The notes under the pieces were generated by a model. The model saw only the letters and a program-made list of their open reading frames with translations, had not been told where the DNA came from and searched no databases. 64,000 nucleotides of DNA from Candidatus Gastranaerophilales bacterium (GTDB lineage: Bacteria; Cyanobacteriota; Vampirovibrionia; Gastranaerophilales; Gastranaerophilaceae), in contig CALVBS010000003.1 in assembly GCA_944325865.1 (NCBI GenBank), positions 75,223-139,222 on the forward strand, read 5' to 3'. The position numbers and the translations under genes are program-made. Shown piece after piece: positions 9,298 to 17,511 of this stretch. Every line of letters starts with the position of its first letter. The first letter of the stretch is position 1.

Positions 9298-11949
9298 TTA
9301 CCACTTGATTAGCAATGCACCATCAGCACCCGGACCGGCCGGAACGTTATCCCAGTCATCACGACAATCTTCCGGTACATAGCGGTGTTCTGCAATAGCC
9401 TGTGTTGCCCCTGCAGCAGCAGCAGCTTCTTTGCTAGGGAATACACTGGTATCAAGCATTATTGACTGTTCAAATTCAACTTCAAACCTTCCTGCCCAGC
9501 ATCTATGTTCAACACCGCCGCCAGCACCGCCTCTGCCGTATTTGATAAATTTCTGGATAGCTTCAGAGTTGTCTGCAGTATTGAATATAAATGTCATAAT
9601 ACTTGAAGCAAATCCAACCGGTGTCGGGTATTCACCGAATGTACGGCCTGATACGATGTGGAACTTATAATCGCTGCCGCTTCCAAATACATTACATTCA
9701 GCAGGTCTGTCAGCTCCGCTTTTGCCGTAGCATCTTTCTTCCAAATCATATATTTCCTTGTCAAATTTAGGAAGTACAGAGCCGGTCTTGCTTATACCGC
9801 CTCTGCCGCCTTCACCGCCTTCAGCGTATATAATATTACCCATAGATGTAGCTGAACCTTTTGCACCATCCTGACCAAGGTTGAATGCTGCAGCAGAACC
9901 GCCTCTGCCGACTTTGATAGTGGTATCAACATCTTTTAATGAACGGACAATAACAGTCTTAAATTGACCAGGGGAACCGGCTTCACCATAGTTCAGGTAG
10001 TTATTGTCATATGAATAATCATATGAGTAATTACCATTTGGGGTTACAGTACCGTAAACGTGTTTTAGACAGTATCCGTAAGCACCGGTGCCGCAGACAC
10101 CAAGACCGGCATCACCCTCACATGTACCTGCAACTGCACTATTTTGATCTGCAGGTATTCCTTGATCGACACATTCACCTTCAGTATTAGGTGTACATGT
10201 TCTGCATGCTGCATCGCCGCCTTTAGAGGCACTATAGGCTTTTGCTGTTGATACGTCAGCACCATCTTTGTTTATGGTAAAGAATGATGAAGTAGGTCCA
10301 TTTGCTGAACCCGGAGCTCCACATTGATGAGCCATTCCGCCTTCACATGGGGCAAACCCTGCCTGAGCACAGGAACTGTCTCCAAAATATCCGCCTGTAA
10401 CAGTTGAACCTGTATCTACATCAGAACCATCCGTTCCGGTGGTTGCTGTAGAACCGGAACTATAGCCAAGATTAAAGTTACCTGCAACTGCCGGACCCGT
10501 ACAGCTTGCACCTGAAGCTCCAGGTGCTCCTGATACTGTTGATACACGATACTCATAAGTTTGTTCACTCCAAACATTACAGTTACTTGTTGTTTCAAGA
10601 TAATCTTCCCAATTTGTACACATCTCAACGCCATCACCCGTAACTGTTTCACATTCTGTTTCGCAGGTACAGTTGTTGTCAACTGTGGTATTTCTGTCTT
10701 CCGTAGGTGTACACTCTAAAACAGTATCATAGGTTGAACAATCGTATGCCTTATCCGGTCGTGGTGTCGTTGTCCATCCGCGACATTCACCTCTTTGACA
10801 TACTTCCTCTTCACCTATCTTTACCTGTTCACATTCCGGCGGACCTGTTATTGTTTCTTCTATAGTGCAAGAGCCGGTTGTTCTGCATCCATTGGATTGG
10901 TCACCTGTAATAGATGTAAGACTGCAATATGAAGAACCTCTGCAGGTAATCTGGAATCCCGGTTTTGTGATTGTCTCCGTTTTCGTTGTACAATCTTCTT
11001 CATATATAGGTTCCATATGGCAATTTTGTTCATAGCCGCCTGTGCATTCTACTAAAGGAGATTGCGGTTCATAGCAGGTTTTATAATCTCCAACCAGTAC
11101 TTTATGTGAGTCACAATCTTCACCGCGGGTAATTACTGTTATTGAACAAAGTTCACCGCCTGCAGCACCTGTTATCTTTCCTTTATTAAGAGGACCTTTG
11201 TTAAACGGTTTTAGAGCAAGTGTATCTTTGAAAATATTTGTGATTTTAGATGCTATTTTTACGAATGGATTATGACCGGTTGTCTCCCCGCCTTCACCTT
11301 CAGTTTCGCCTTCGCCTTCAGCGGGAGCTTCTTCTTTACAATAACATCTTTCTTCTTCAGAGCCATCTGTCGAAGTGTACCAGTTTGTACATCTGACTTT
11401 AGCTACTTTTTCATATTCAATACAGGTCAGAGGAAGTGCATTTTTGGTTGCGATACCGATATCACCTCCGGCACCTGAACCGCTGCTTTTTGCATAACCC
11501 CACAATTCCCCTGCATTGGCAAGGAAACCTTCTTTTGAAATATTAAGAGGTTCTAAGGCTTCTTCTGTTATACCCCATGGGGAAAGATCTCTTGCCCCGC
11601 TCCATCCGCCAATAGGATTACCTCCTGTGTAGCCGGCATCACCACCGCCGCCACCGCCGCCGATTGCGGATATCTGGAAGTATGCGGCCTTTTGAGGCGG
11701 TGAAAATACACACTGGTCTGTCGGTCTGTCGTAAACAACATTTTGTTGATTCTTTCCGGACCATTTTGCTTCGTATAGTTCACCGTTCTTGTAGTAACAC
11801 ATATAAGCACCGTGAACTACCACTGATGGTAATCTGAAATGCTTTTTGGTTACAACAGGAACAAGTGCTGCTATTATCAGTGATGAAACCAATAGCAGCA
11901 TCATTAATTCTACTAATGAAAACGCTCTTTTTTTGTGTTTAAATGCCAT
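9298..11949 (-). CDS. Cys- and Gly-rich giant pseudopilin (glycine-rich-domain fusion)
   Basis: The 883-aa protein has a prepilin leader MAFKHKKRA|FSLVELMMLLLVSSLIIAALVPVV. After it come a CYYKNGELYE segment, a CVFSPPQ motif, then ISAIGGGGGGGDAG at about 110-125, the entry to a glycine-rich domain. A middle block (about 270-500) is unusually rich in Cys, with many C-x(5-15)-C spacings. Later GRGG, DGAKGS and EGGEGGRGG stretches complete the glycine-rich fold. The chain ends DGALLIKW. The same order (prepilin, CYY, C-x-F-x-PP, GGGG, terminal W) is in both upstream genes. It is the last of three co-directional genes, 17 bases after the previous stop. Its role is inferred as a secreted filament or tip component. 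Confidence 0.75.
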   Translation of the reverse strand: MAFKHKKRAFSLVELMMLLLVSSLIIAALVPVVTKKHFRLPSVVVHGAYMCYYKNGELYEAKWSGKNQQNVVYDRPTDQCVFSPPQKAAYFQISAIGGGGGGGDAGYTGGNPIGGWSGARDLSPWGITEEALEPLNISKEGFLANAGELWGYAKSSGSGAGGDIGIATKNALPLTCIEYEKVAKVRCTNWYTSTDGSEEERCYCKEEAPAEGEGETEGEGGETTGHNPFVKIASKITNIFKDTLALKPFNKGPLNKGKITGAAGGELCSITVITRGEDCDSHKVLVGDYKTCYEPQSPLVECTGGYEQNCHMEPIYEEDCTTKTETITKPGFQITCRGSSYCSLTSITGDQSNGCRTTGSCTIEETITGPPECEQVKIGEEEVCQRGECRGWTTTPRPDKAYDCSTYDTVLECTPTEDRNTTVDNNCTCETECETVTGDGVEMCTNWEDYLETTSNCNVWSEQTYEYRVSTVSGAPGASGASCTGPAVAGNFNLGYSSGSTATTGTDGSDVDTGSTVTGGYFGDSSCAQAGFAPCEGGMAHQCGAPGSANGPTSSFFTINKDGADVSTAKAYSASKGGDAACRTCTPNTEGECVDQGIPADQNSAVAGTCEGDAGLGVCGTGAYGYCLKHVYGTVTPNGNYSYDYSYDNNYLNYGEAGSPGQFKTVIVRSLKDVDTTIKVGRGGSAAAFNLGQDGAKGSATSMGNIIYAEGGEGGRGGISKTGSVLPKFDKEIYDLEERCYGKSGADRPAECNVFGSGSDYKFHIVSGRTFGEYPTPVGFASSIMTFIFNTADNSEAIQKFIKYGRGGAGGGVEHRCWAGRFEVEFEQSIMLDTSVFPSKEAAAAAGATQAIAEHRYVPEDCRDDWDNVPAGPGADGALLIKW

Positions 11950-11966
11950 ATCTTAATCCTTTCAAA

Positions 11967-13010
11967 TTACCATAAGAATAGTACACCGCCATCATAGCCG
12001 GCGGCATTTTTTGCTCCGCCTGTTCCAACTTTTGCATCTTTCATTTTTGATGAGTATTGCATACTTTCGATATATCTTGCGAGATTTGACGGTGTTTCTC
12101 CGTCACCTTCTGCATTTGTATCCATTACAAGCTCCATTGTATAAAGTGAAGGTGTCCATAAATCATCAACTTTCGGCTCCCAATCAAATTGATAAACGGG
12201 GTTGGTTTCTTCACTGTAGTCGCTCCATAAGCTTATATCATGATATATCCAGACACTGTTGTCATCTGGCTTTTGTTCTGTATATACATCATTTACAATA
12301 AATCGAGGGTTATCAAGTATTAAATTCCCATCATCATCAAAATCTTTGTATGTTAACTGGGATGTTTTATAAAATTCTCTTGTACGACAGAAGCTTACTT
12401 GTATTTTACCGTCTTTTATTTCACAAGTCGGATAAATATTACAGTTATATTCATCACCTTCAGCGTATTCCGTAATTACACAGGTCAATATATCATTGAC
12501 GGTCGTATTTTCTAATGTTGCAAGAGCTTTTCCTCCGTTTGCAGTCATTAGTTCAACTCCGTTACCCATTACGACAGTATCACCGCCATGATTGTTTGCA
12601 AGGCCGCCTCTACCAGGTGTTGCCGTATATTTTGCGTGGACAGAAGCAAAGAATGTACTTGCAAATTGGCCTTCACTACCTCCGCCTGCAGGGCCGCCAC
12701 CGGCACCGCCTCCAACAGCATCAATAATCATGTATTTAGCATAATAAGGTGGTACAAACGAACAAGATGTCGATGTTCCGCCGGCATCAGCCGCTTTTTG
12801 TCTGCCCGTAGTACTTCCTTCCGTAAACATTTGCTGATACAAAGTACCGCCTTCATAGTAGCATTCAAATCTACCGTGAGCTTCAGATGCTACTTTTGAT
12901 TTAGCTTTGTGTGGAATAACATTTGCCATTACCGCAACAAAAATCGCAACAATAATCATTACGACGCAGGCTTCCATCAATGAAAATCCATTTTTAAAAT
13001 TTTTATCCAT
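11967..13010 (-). CDS. Glycine-rich-domain pseudopilin, 347 aa
   Basis: I choose the ATG at 13010, giving MDKNFKNG|FSLMEACVVMIIVAIFVAVMA, a canonical prepilin leader with Gly at -1. The longer frame to 13109 overlaps the upstream gene and would put a 33-residue basic stretch before the leader. Downstream are ECYYEGGTLYQ, CSFVPPYYAKYMIIDAVGGGAGGG and PGRGG...GGDTVV...ANGGKA, all shared with its two neighbours, and the chain ends DGGVLFLW. It starts 5 bases after the upstream stop, so translational coupling is likely. It is the shortest and simplest of the three and may show the minimal architecture of the family. Confidence 0.75.
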   Translation of the reverse strand: MDKNFKNGFSLMEACVVMIIVAIFVAVMANVIPHKAKSKVASEAHGRFECYYEGGTLYQQMFTEGSTTGRQKAADAGGTSTSCSFVPPYYAKYMIIDAVGGGAGGGPAGGGSEGQFASTFFASVHAKYTATPGRGGLANNHGGDTVVMGNGVELMTANGGKALATLENTTVNDILTCVITEYAEGDEYNCNIYPTCEIKDGKIQVSFCRTREFYKTSQLTYKDFDDDGNLILDNPRFIVNDVYTEQKPDDNSVWIYHDISLWSDYSEETNPVYQFDWEPKVDDLWTPSLYTMELVMDTNAEGDGETPSNLARYIESMQYSSKMKDAKVGTGGAKNAAGYDGGVLFLW

Positions 13011-13015
13011 AATTC

Positions 13016-14575
13016 TTACCATAAGATTACAACTGCTCCATCTCCGCCATCTTTTGCCTCGCATTTCATATTTCTGCCACTTCCGGTCGGCGTTTCTCCG
13101 TTTGCACATTTAAATGTTCCTGACGGGGTAGTACATTTGTGAACCTTTACATTTTGTAATTGTGTTTTACACCTAATTCTAAAAGTGTTCACATTAAATT
13201 CACAATTATAAAATTTTGTTGTAGGTGAATATGCTGTAGGGTTAGGTGTATCATCCGCAAATGTTGCTGTAGATGTACCATAATCATAATTAACTACAAA
13301 ATGTGAACAATTTGAAGGATCAGGACAGCTTGTATCAAGGGTGCTGGTGTTTGTACCTATTGTACAATCAAATTTGATAGCTGTTTGTGGTGTACAATAT
13401 CCTTCTCGTTCGATTACAACGCTTGACTCTGTCGCATCAGTACAATTTGATGTGTATCCGTAATTTCTGTAGAAATTTAAACCTATGGAATCGGTAATAA
13501 CTTCCCATTTACTGCCAATTCTTCTTGCATTTACAATACTGTCATTGTTATCCCATTCATAGAAAATATATCCTGAAGTGTCATCAACGAATTGAGTTTC
13601 TCCGTTTCCGCCGGCACCTGCATCATACGAAATTTTAGTTTTCAAAGCATCAAATTTTTCTGCACTTTCGGTAATATCTGAAAATCCGGCGTCTTTACCT
13701 GTTATTGAGGCTAAACTGCTTAAACCAAAATCTCCGGGATTACTGCCAATCATCATTTCTGAAATTTTGCCGTCAATCCCCCCGTTACCGCCAACGCCGC
13801 CACGTGCAACAAGACCTTCAAACCGTTTTTCTGCTCCGCCTTCTTCACCGGGTTCGTAAACAAATTCTACAATGGTATCGCCGCCGTCTTCACCGCTGCC
13901 ATCGCCATTTGTTGTAGCTTTACCTCCTTTTCCAGGTGTGAGTTCAAGTTTTACGTTCCCAGGAAGCTGCGGCACAAACAATGAAACTACTTTTGCCGCA
14001 GTACCGCCAAGACGATATCTAACTGTTTGTTGGAATGATACTTTATTTACATCAAACGCACCGTCTCCGGTAGCACCTATTTTAATATTCCAAGGAATTT
14101 CCGAAGTCGGTTTGCTCATTACAAAATCTACCCAATCCGGAAACAGTCCCGGTGAAGATTTATAAAGATAACTTACTGCTGATACTTGTTCCACAGGATC
14201 AAGTTGTGCCTTGTCTGTCGTCAATTTGGCCCCCGCACCGCCGCCGCCTACTGCGTGTATCATAAAGTATATGGTGTTTTGCGGCGGAGAAAAGACGCAT
14301 TTCCCTTCATCTGCATATGCTGACTCGGAAGAAATCGCTCTGCCGTTTTCTTCCGCCATATAGGTCATCAGTTTTTTACTGCCGTCCTCCTGAGTTTCCC
14401 AGTAACATTCGTATCTGCCGTGGCTTTTTCTCATATCATCCAGCTTGAAAACCTTTTTGGTTGCCATAGGTAACGATAGGATTATCAACATAATTATCGC
14501 CATTACAATAAGCATTTCAGCCAATGTATATGCAGATTCTTTCCAGTTTTTACCAGTATCAGCCAATCTTCGCAT
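13016..14575 (-). CDS. Glycine-rich-domain pseudopilin, 519 aa
   Basis: First gene of the operon. The leader is WKESA|YTLAEMLIVMAIIMLIILSLPMATKK with Ala at -1 and Tyr at +1. Next come RYECYWE, KCVFSPPQNTIYFMIHAVGGGGAGA, then LTPGKGG...GEDGGDTIVEF and ARGGVGGNGG, and a Cys-bearing region (residues about 390-500). The chain ends DGAVVILW. The AGAGG ribosome site lies 9 bases before ATG 14575. The glycine-rich region resembles in plan the glycine-rich domain of ALK/LTK-type receptors and of bacterial glycine-rich-domain proteins; this is an analogy from motif spacing, not a search result. Confidence 0.75.
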   Translation of the reverse strand: MRRLADTGKNWKESAYTLAEMLIVMAIIMLIILSLPMATKKVFKLDDMRKSHGRYECYWETQEDGSKKLMTYMAEENGRAISSESAYADEGKCVFSPPQNTIYFMIHAVGGGGAGAKLTTDKAQLDPVEQVSAVSYLYKSSPGLFPDWVDFVMSKPTSEIPWNIKIGATGDGAFDVNKVSFQQTVRYRLGGTAAKVVSLFVPQLPGNVKLELTPGKGGKATTNGDGSGEDGGDTIVEFVYEPGEEGGAEKRFEGLVARGGVGGNGGIDGKISEMMIGSNPGDFGLSSLASITGKDAGFSDITESAEKFDALKTKISYDAGAGGNGETQFVDDTSGYIFYEWDNNDSIVNARRIGSKWEVITDSIGLNFYRNYGYTSNCTDATESSVVIEREGYCTPQTAIKFDCTIGTNTSTLDTSCPDPSNCSHFVVNYDYGTSTATFADDTPNPTAYSPTTKFYNCEFNVNTFRIRCKTQLQNVKVHKCTTPSGTFKCANGETPTGSGRNMKCEAKDGGDGAVVILW

Positions 14576-14876
14576 CCATCAAACCTCTTAATCTCTAATT
14601 TCAACGCTGATAAATATCATCCTCGTTTAATATTTTAAATTATACTTGTTCCAATTTTAAATATTATATATTAATAATAACATATTGTGACTCCTTTTTC
14701 AAGAGGATTTTTGCCTAAAGATATACATTCGGATATGCTTAATATATTATGTTTATATCCTAGTGCCTAAGTTGCCCTTATAATGCCTGTTTTAGTAAGT
14801 TTTTAAATTCATATTTTTTCTTGAATTTTTTATTTTACTTTATATTTCGTAACAGAATATACATTAATCTATATAA

Positions 14877-15245
14877 TATCATTCTCTGACTGTATTTGGC
14901 TGTTTAATTCCTGTTGTATTTGTTGCTATAGTTAACTTTCGTAAAGTTTATGTTAAAACTTTTGCCGTTTTTATAAGTTTTTTATCCGGATTTTTAACTT
15001 TTGCACGTCTGGCAAAAGAAAAAGGTTATACAGTATCTACGTATAAAACCGGTAAAAAATACAGTCTTTTATATTATTCAGATTTACCATGCGTTGAATT
15101 TCAAATGAAAGATGATGAACTTTGGCTAAAGCATGAATTGGAGAAAAATAATAATTTGTTGATAGTGCGTAATAAAGATATTAATAACCTGCCTGTAAAG
15201 GTTGAATTTTCCGGAATTAAGTATTCGTTGGTTGGAAAATTATAG
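14877..15245 (+). pseudogene. Remnant: C-terminal part of a membrane (GT39-like?) protein
   Basis: A stop-to-stop open frame of 122 codons without a usable start. It reads VVFVAIVNFRKV, then a hydrophobic stretch (FAVFISFLSGFLTFA), then GKKYSLLYYSDLPCVEF and a coherent charged tail to VEFSGIKYSLVGKL. The pattern (last membrane helix plus short periplasmic domain with YYSDLP) recalls the C-terminus of ArnT/GT39-type glycosyltransferases. The preceding 300 bases (14576-14876) are AT-rich with stops in this frame and hold nothing else I recognise. It is best read as a truncated remnant; functional origin is uncertain. Confidence 0.4.
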
Positions 15246-15301
15246 AGTAAAGGGATAAATGTCTGATTTAAACTTGAAAATGTGTTGACAAAATCAAATA
15301 A

Positions 15302-15955
15302 GTGTTTTATTATTTTGTTATGAAAACAGAATGTTTTAACCGAAAAGTGACCTGTAACAGCACATGGGGTGGAAAACGACATAATGCGGGCAGAAAACGT
15401 ACTTGTCTCAAAAAGGTTCCGTTTAACAGAAGAATTAATGAAAATGTGTTAAAGATATTGAAGGATTTTGCCAATTTTCATAATATAACGGAAACAGAGG
15501 CCCTTGAGAGTGCTATTTTGTTGCAGGCTAATATAGATAAATTAAAAGGAGATAAAATTATGAAAATTGTTATTCCGACTCAAGACGGAAAGTTATGTTC
15601 ACATTTCGGACATTGTGAGTCTTTTACTTTTGTTGATGTTAATCCTCAAACAAAAGAAATTTTGAATATCGAATCAAAAATTCCTGATGAAGGTATTAGC
15701 TGTCAGTGTGCAAGCTGGATTTCAGAACAAGGAGCAAATATTATACTTGCCGGAGGGATGGGAGGGCGTCCGCTCGGAATATTCAACCAAAACGGCGTAA
15801 AAGTCGTAACAGGCTGTCCTGAAATTCCCGTTAATGATGTTGTAACATCTTACCTTGAGTCAACTCTCATTACAGGTGAAAATTCTTGTGGCGGAGAACA
15901 CAGTCATTGTCACGGACATACACATGGACACCACCATTGTCATCATGTAGAATAA
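15302..15955 (+). CDS. NifX/NafY-type FeMo-cofactor-domain protein with DNA-binding-like N-terminus
   Basis: The C-terminal part from Met at 15560 (MKIVIPTQDGKLCSHFGHC) is a dinitrogenase iron-molybdenum cofactor domain (NifX/MTH1175 family), including FGHCESF, an AGGMGGRPLG segment and a His-rich tail (HSHCHGHTHGHHHC) suited to metal binding. It probably carries a metal cluster or acts in Fe-S/metal trafficking; no nif genes are nearby, so nitrogen fixation is not implied. The upstream 86 residues (WGGKRHNAGRK, then an RHH-like helical segment) are unusual for this family. AAAGGAGA lies right before the ATG at 15560, so a separate short form is likely made. The 5'-most start (15302 or 15320) lacks a clear ribosome site. 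Confidence 0.75.
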   Translation: MFYYFVMKTECFNRKVTCNSTWGGKRHNAGRKRTCLKKVPFNRRINENVLKILKDFANFHNITETEALESAILLQANIDKLKGDKIMKIVIPTQDGKLCSHFGHCESFTFVDVNPQTKEILNIESKIPDEGISCQCASWISEQGANIILAGGMGGRPLGIFNQNGVKVVTGCPEIPVNDVVTSYLESTLITGENSCGGEHSHCHGHTHGHHHCHHVE

Positions 15956-15973
15956 TTAGTTGGATAACTAACA

Positions 15974-16010
15974 TAAAAGTCTGTCCTATTAAACCGGGCA
16001 GACTTTTATT
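15974..16010. terminator. Terminator between the NifX-like gene and the recombinase
   Basis: AAAAGTCTG pairs with CAGACTTTT across a CCTATTAAACCGG-type loop. A and T runs flank both sides, so it can serve the two convergent genes. Confidence 0.65.
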
Positions 16011-16014
16011 ATAT

Positions 16015-16557
16015 TTATAAAATAAAATTTACATAACTTTCGTCAATTTGATCCTGTTCAATTCCAATGTATCGGAGTGTAATTTGCGGGCTTGAATGAT
16101 TAAATATTTTTTGAAGCATTGCAACATCTTTGAATTTTTTATAATGATGATAGCCGAAGGTTTTTCTCATCGTGTGAGTTCCGACTTTTTCAATCAAACC
16201 TGCGGCTTTACAAGCGTCTTTTATAATATGATATGCTGCAAATCTATCAACTCTGTTTTTGAAAATGGTTTTAAATAGAGCCTCATCTGCACTTTTTCCC
16301 TCTGTATATTCTTCAAACATTGGCATTAGCTTTGAATTAATCGGAAACTTTTTAAATTTTCCGGTCTTTTTTTCAATTATTTGAATATGCGATTTCCCTC
16401 TGACATCACCTACATTTAGTGCAACAATATCAGATATCCTTAACCCGCAGTTTGTTCCGATTGTAAATAGCAATAAATCTCTCTGGCTTTTTTCTGCCAG
16501 AAATCTTTCAACTTTTTGTATATCTTCTATTTTTCGTATTGGTTCTACCGTTGTCAT
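16015..16557 (-). CDS. Orphan single-domain tyrosine recombinase
   Basis: The 180-aa product is only the catalytic domain of the tyrosine recombinase/integrase family: GLRISDIVAL (first Arg), KTGK, then HTMRKTF (HxxR), FNHSSPQITL and the nucleophile Tyr in LRYIGI. No N-terminal core-binding domain is present, as in the short XerC-like or Fim-type recombinases. Such enzymes act as integrases or as DNA invertases controlling surface genes. No paired inverted repeats or att sites were spotted next to it. It lies convergent to the NifX-like gene and alone. Confidence 0.85.
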   Translation of the reverse strand: MTTVEPIRKIEDIQKVERFLAEKSQRDLLLFTIGTNCGLRISDIVALNVGDVRGKSHIQIIEKKTGKFKKFPINSKLMPMFEEYTEGKSADEALFKTIFKNRVDRFAAYHIIKDACKAAGLIEKVGTHTMRKTFGYHHYKKFKDVAMLQKIFNHSSPQITLRYIGIEQDQIDESYVNFIL

Positions 16558-16755
16558 TCACATTCCTTTCTTCCGTAAACGGATGTTTATCGTCGAAATA
16601 GTTTTTAGGTTATAAAAACAGAATTAATATAAATTTCCTGTCGGTCAAGAGAACACTCGGCAGATTTTGTATATAATATTTCAAAAGCTTTACAAATACC
16701 GAATTTTTAACCTGCTTCTGATATAATAAATCGGTAATGAAATGAGGATGAGAGC

Positions 16756-17382
16756 ATGGAATTAATTAATTCAATTTTGGGAATACTTATAAAGTTTATT
16801 GAACATGTAATTACAGCAATGGGACCATGGGGAATAAGTCTTTTAATGGCAATAGAATCCTGTAATATTCCATTGCCGAGTGAGGCTGTCTTACCTTTTG
16901 CGGGTTATATTGTTAGTAAAGGTGAGATGAATTTTCATGTTGCCGCTCTGGCAGGAGCCTTCGGGTGTGTTTTAGGGTCAATTCCATCATATTATCTCGG
17001 TTATTTCGGAGGCAGAAAGTTTGTTGAAAAATACGGAAAATATTTTCTCATATCCCACAAAGACCTTGAAGAAGCTGATAAATGGGTTGAAAAATACGGA
17101 GATTGGGCTTTTTTCTTATGCAGAATGCTTCCTGTTGTAAGAACCTTTATTTCATTGCCTGCAGGAATTTTAAGGGCAAGAAAGAGAGTATTTTTTACAT
17201 TAACTTTTTTAGGTTCTCTTGTTTGGAGCTATGCTCTCGTTTATGTTGGCTTGAAAATGGGGCAGAATCTTGAAGCTTTTAAACATATATGGCATAAATT
17301 TGACATTGCAATAGTTTTAATTTTCGGAATTTTGGGAATTATTTATATTTATAAGCACGTTAAACATTTAAAAGAATCGTAA
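16756..17382 (+). CDS. DedA-family membrane protein
   Basis: The 208-aa protein has the hallmarks of the DedA/SNARE-associated family: ESCNIPLPSEAVLPFAGY near 35-55, an A...GCVLGSIPSYYLGYFGGRKFVEKYG segment and the CRMLPVVRTFISLPAG motif, plus four to five membrane spans. DedA proteins are thought to flip undecaprenyl or phospholipid carriers and maintain envelope homeostasis. GAGGATGAGAG lies just upstream of ATG 16756. A promoter-like TATAAT stretch precedes it (about 16720). Monocistronic. Confidence 0.92.
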   Translation: MELINSILGILIKFIEHVITAMGPWGISLLMAIESCNIPLPSEAVLPFAGYIVSKGEMNFHVAALAGAFGCVLGSIPSYYLGYFGGRKFVEKYGKYFLISHKDLEEADKWVEKYGDWAFFLCRMLPVVRTFISLPAGILRARKRVFFTLTFLGSLVWSYALVYVGLKMGQNLEAFKHIWHKFDIAIVLIFGILGIIYIYKHVKHLKES

Positions 17383-17511
17383 GTTATATGTTCTATATTA
17401 ATAAAATAACACTGATTCTAATTATATAAATCTATATATGATATGTTAAAATTTTTTATTTTTTATATTTTGGGTGGCAAAATTTATATTTAGCTGTTTT
17501 AAAAAAGTATA

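Noticed and set aside
15302-15955. Nitrogen fixation from the NifX-like domain
   Set aside because: No nifHDK or nifB is in the window, and this domain is common in non-diazotrophs.
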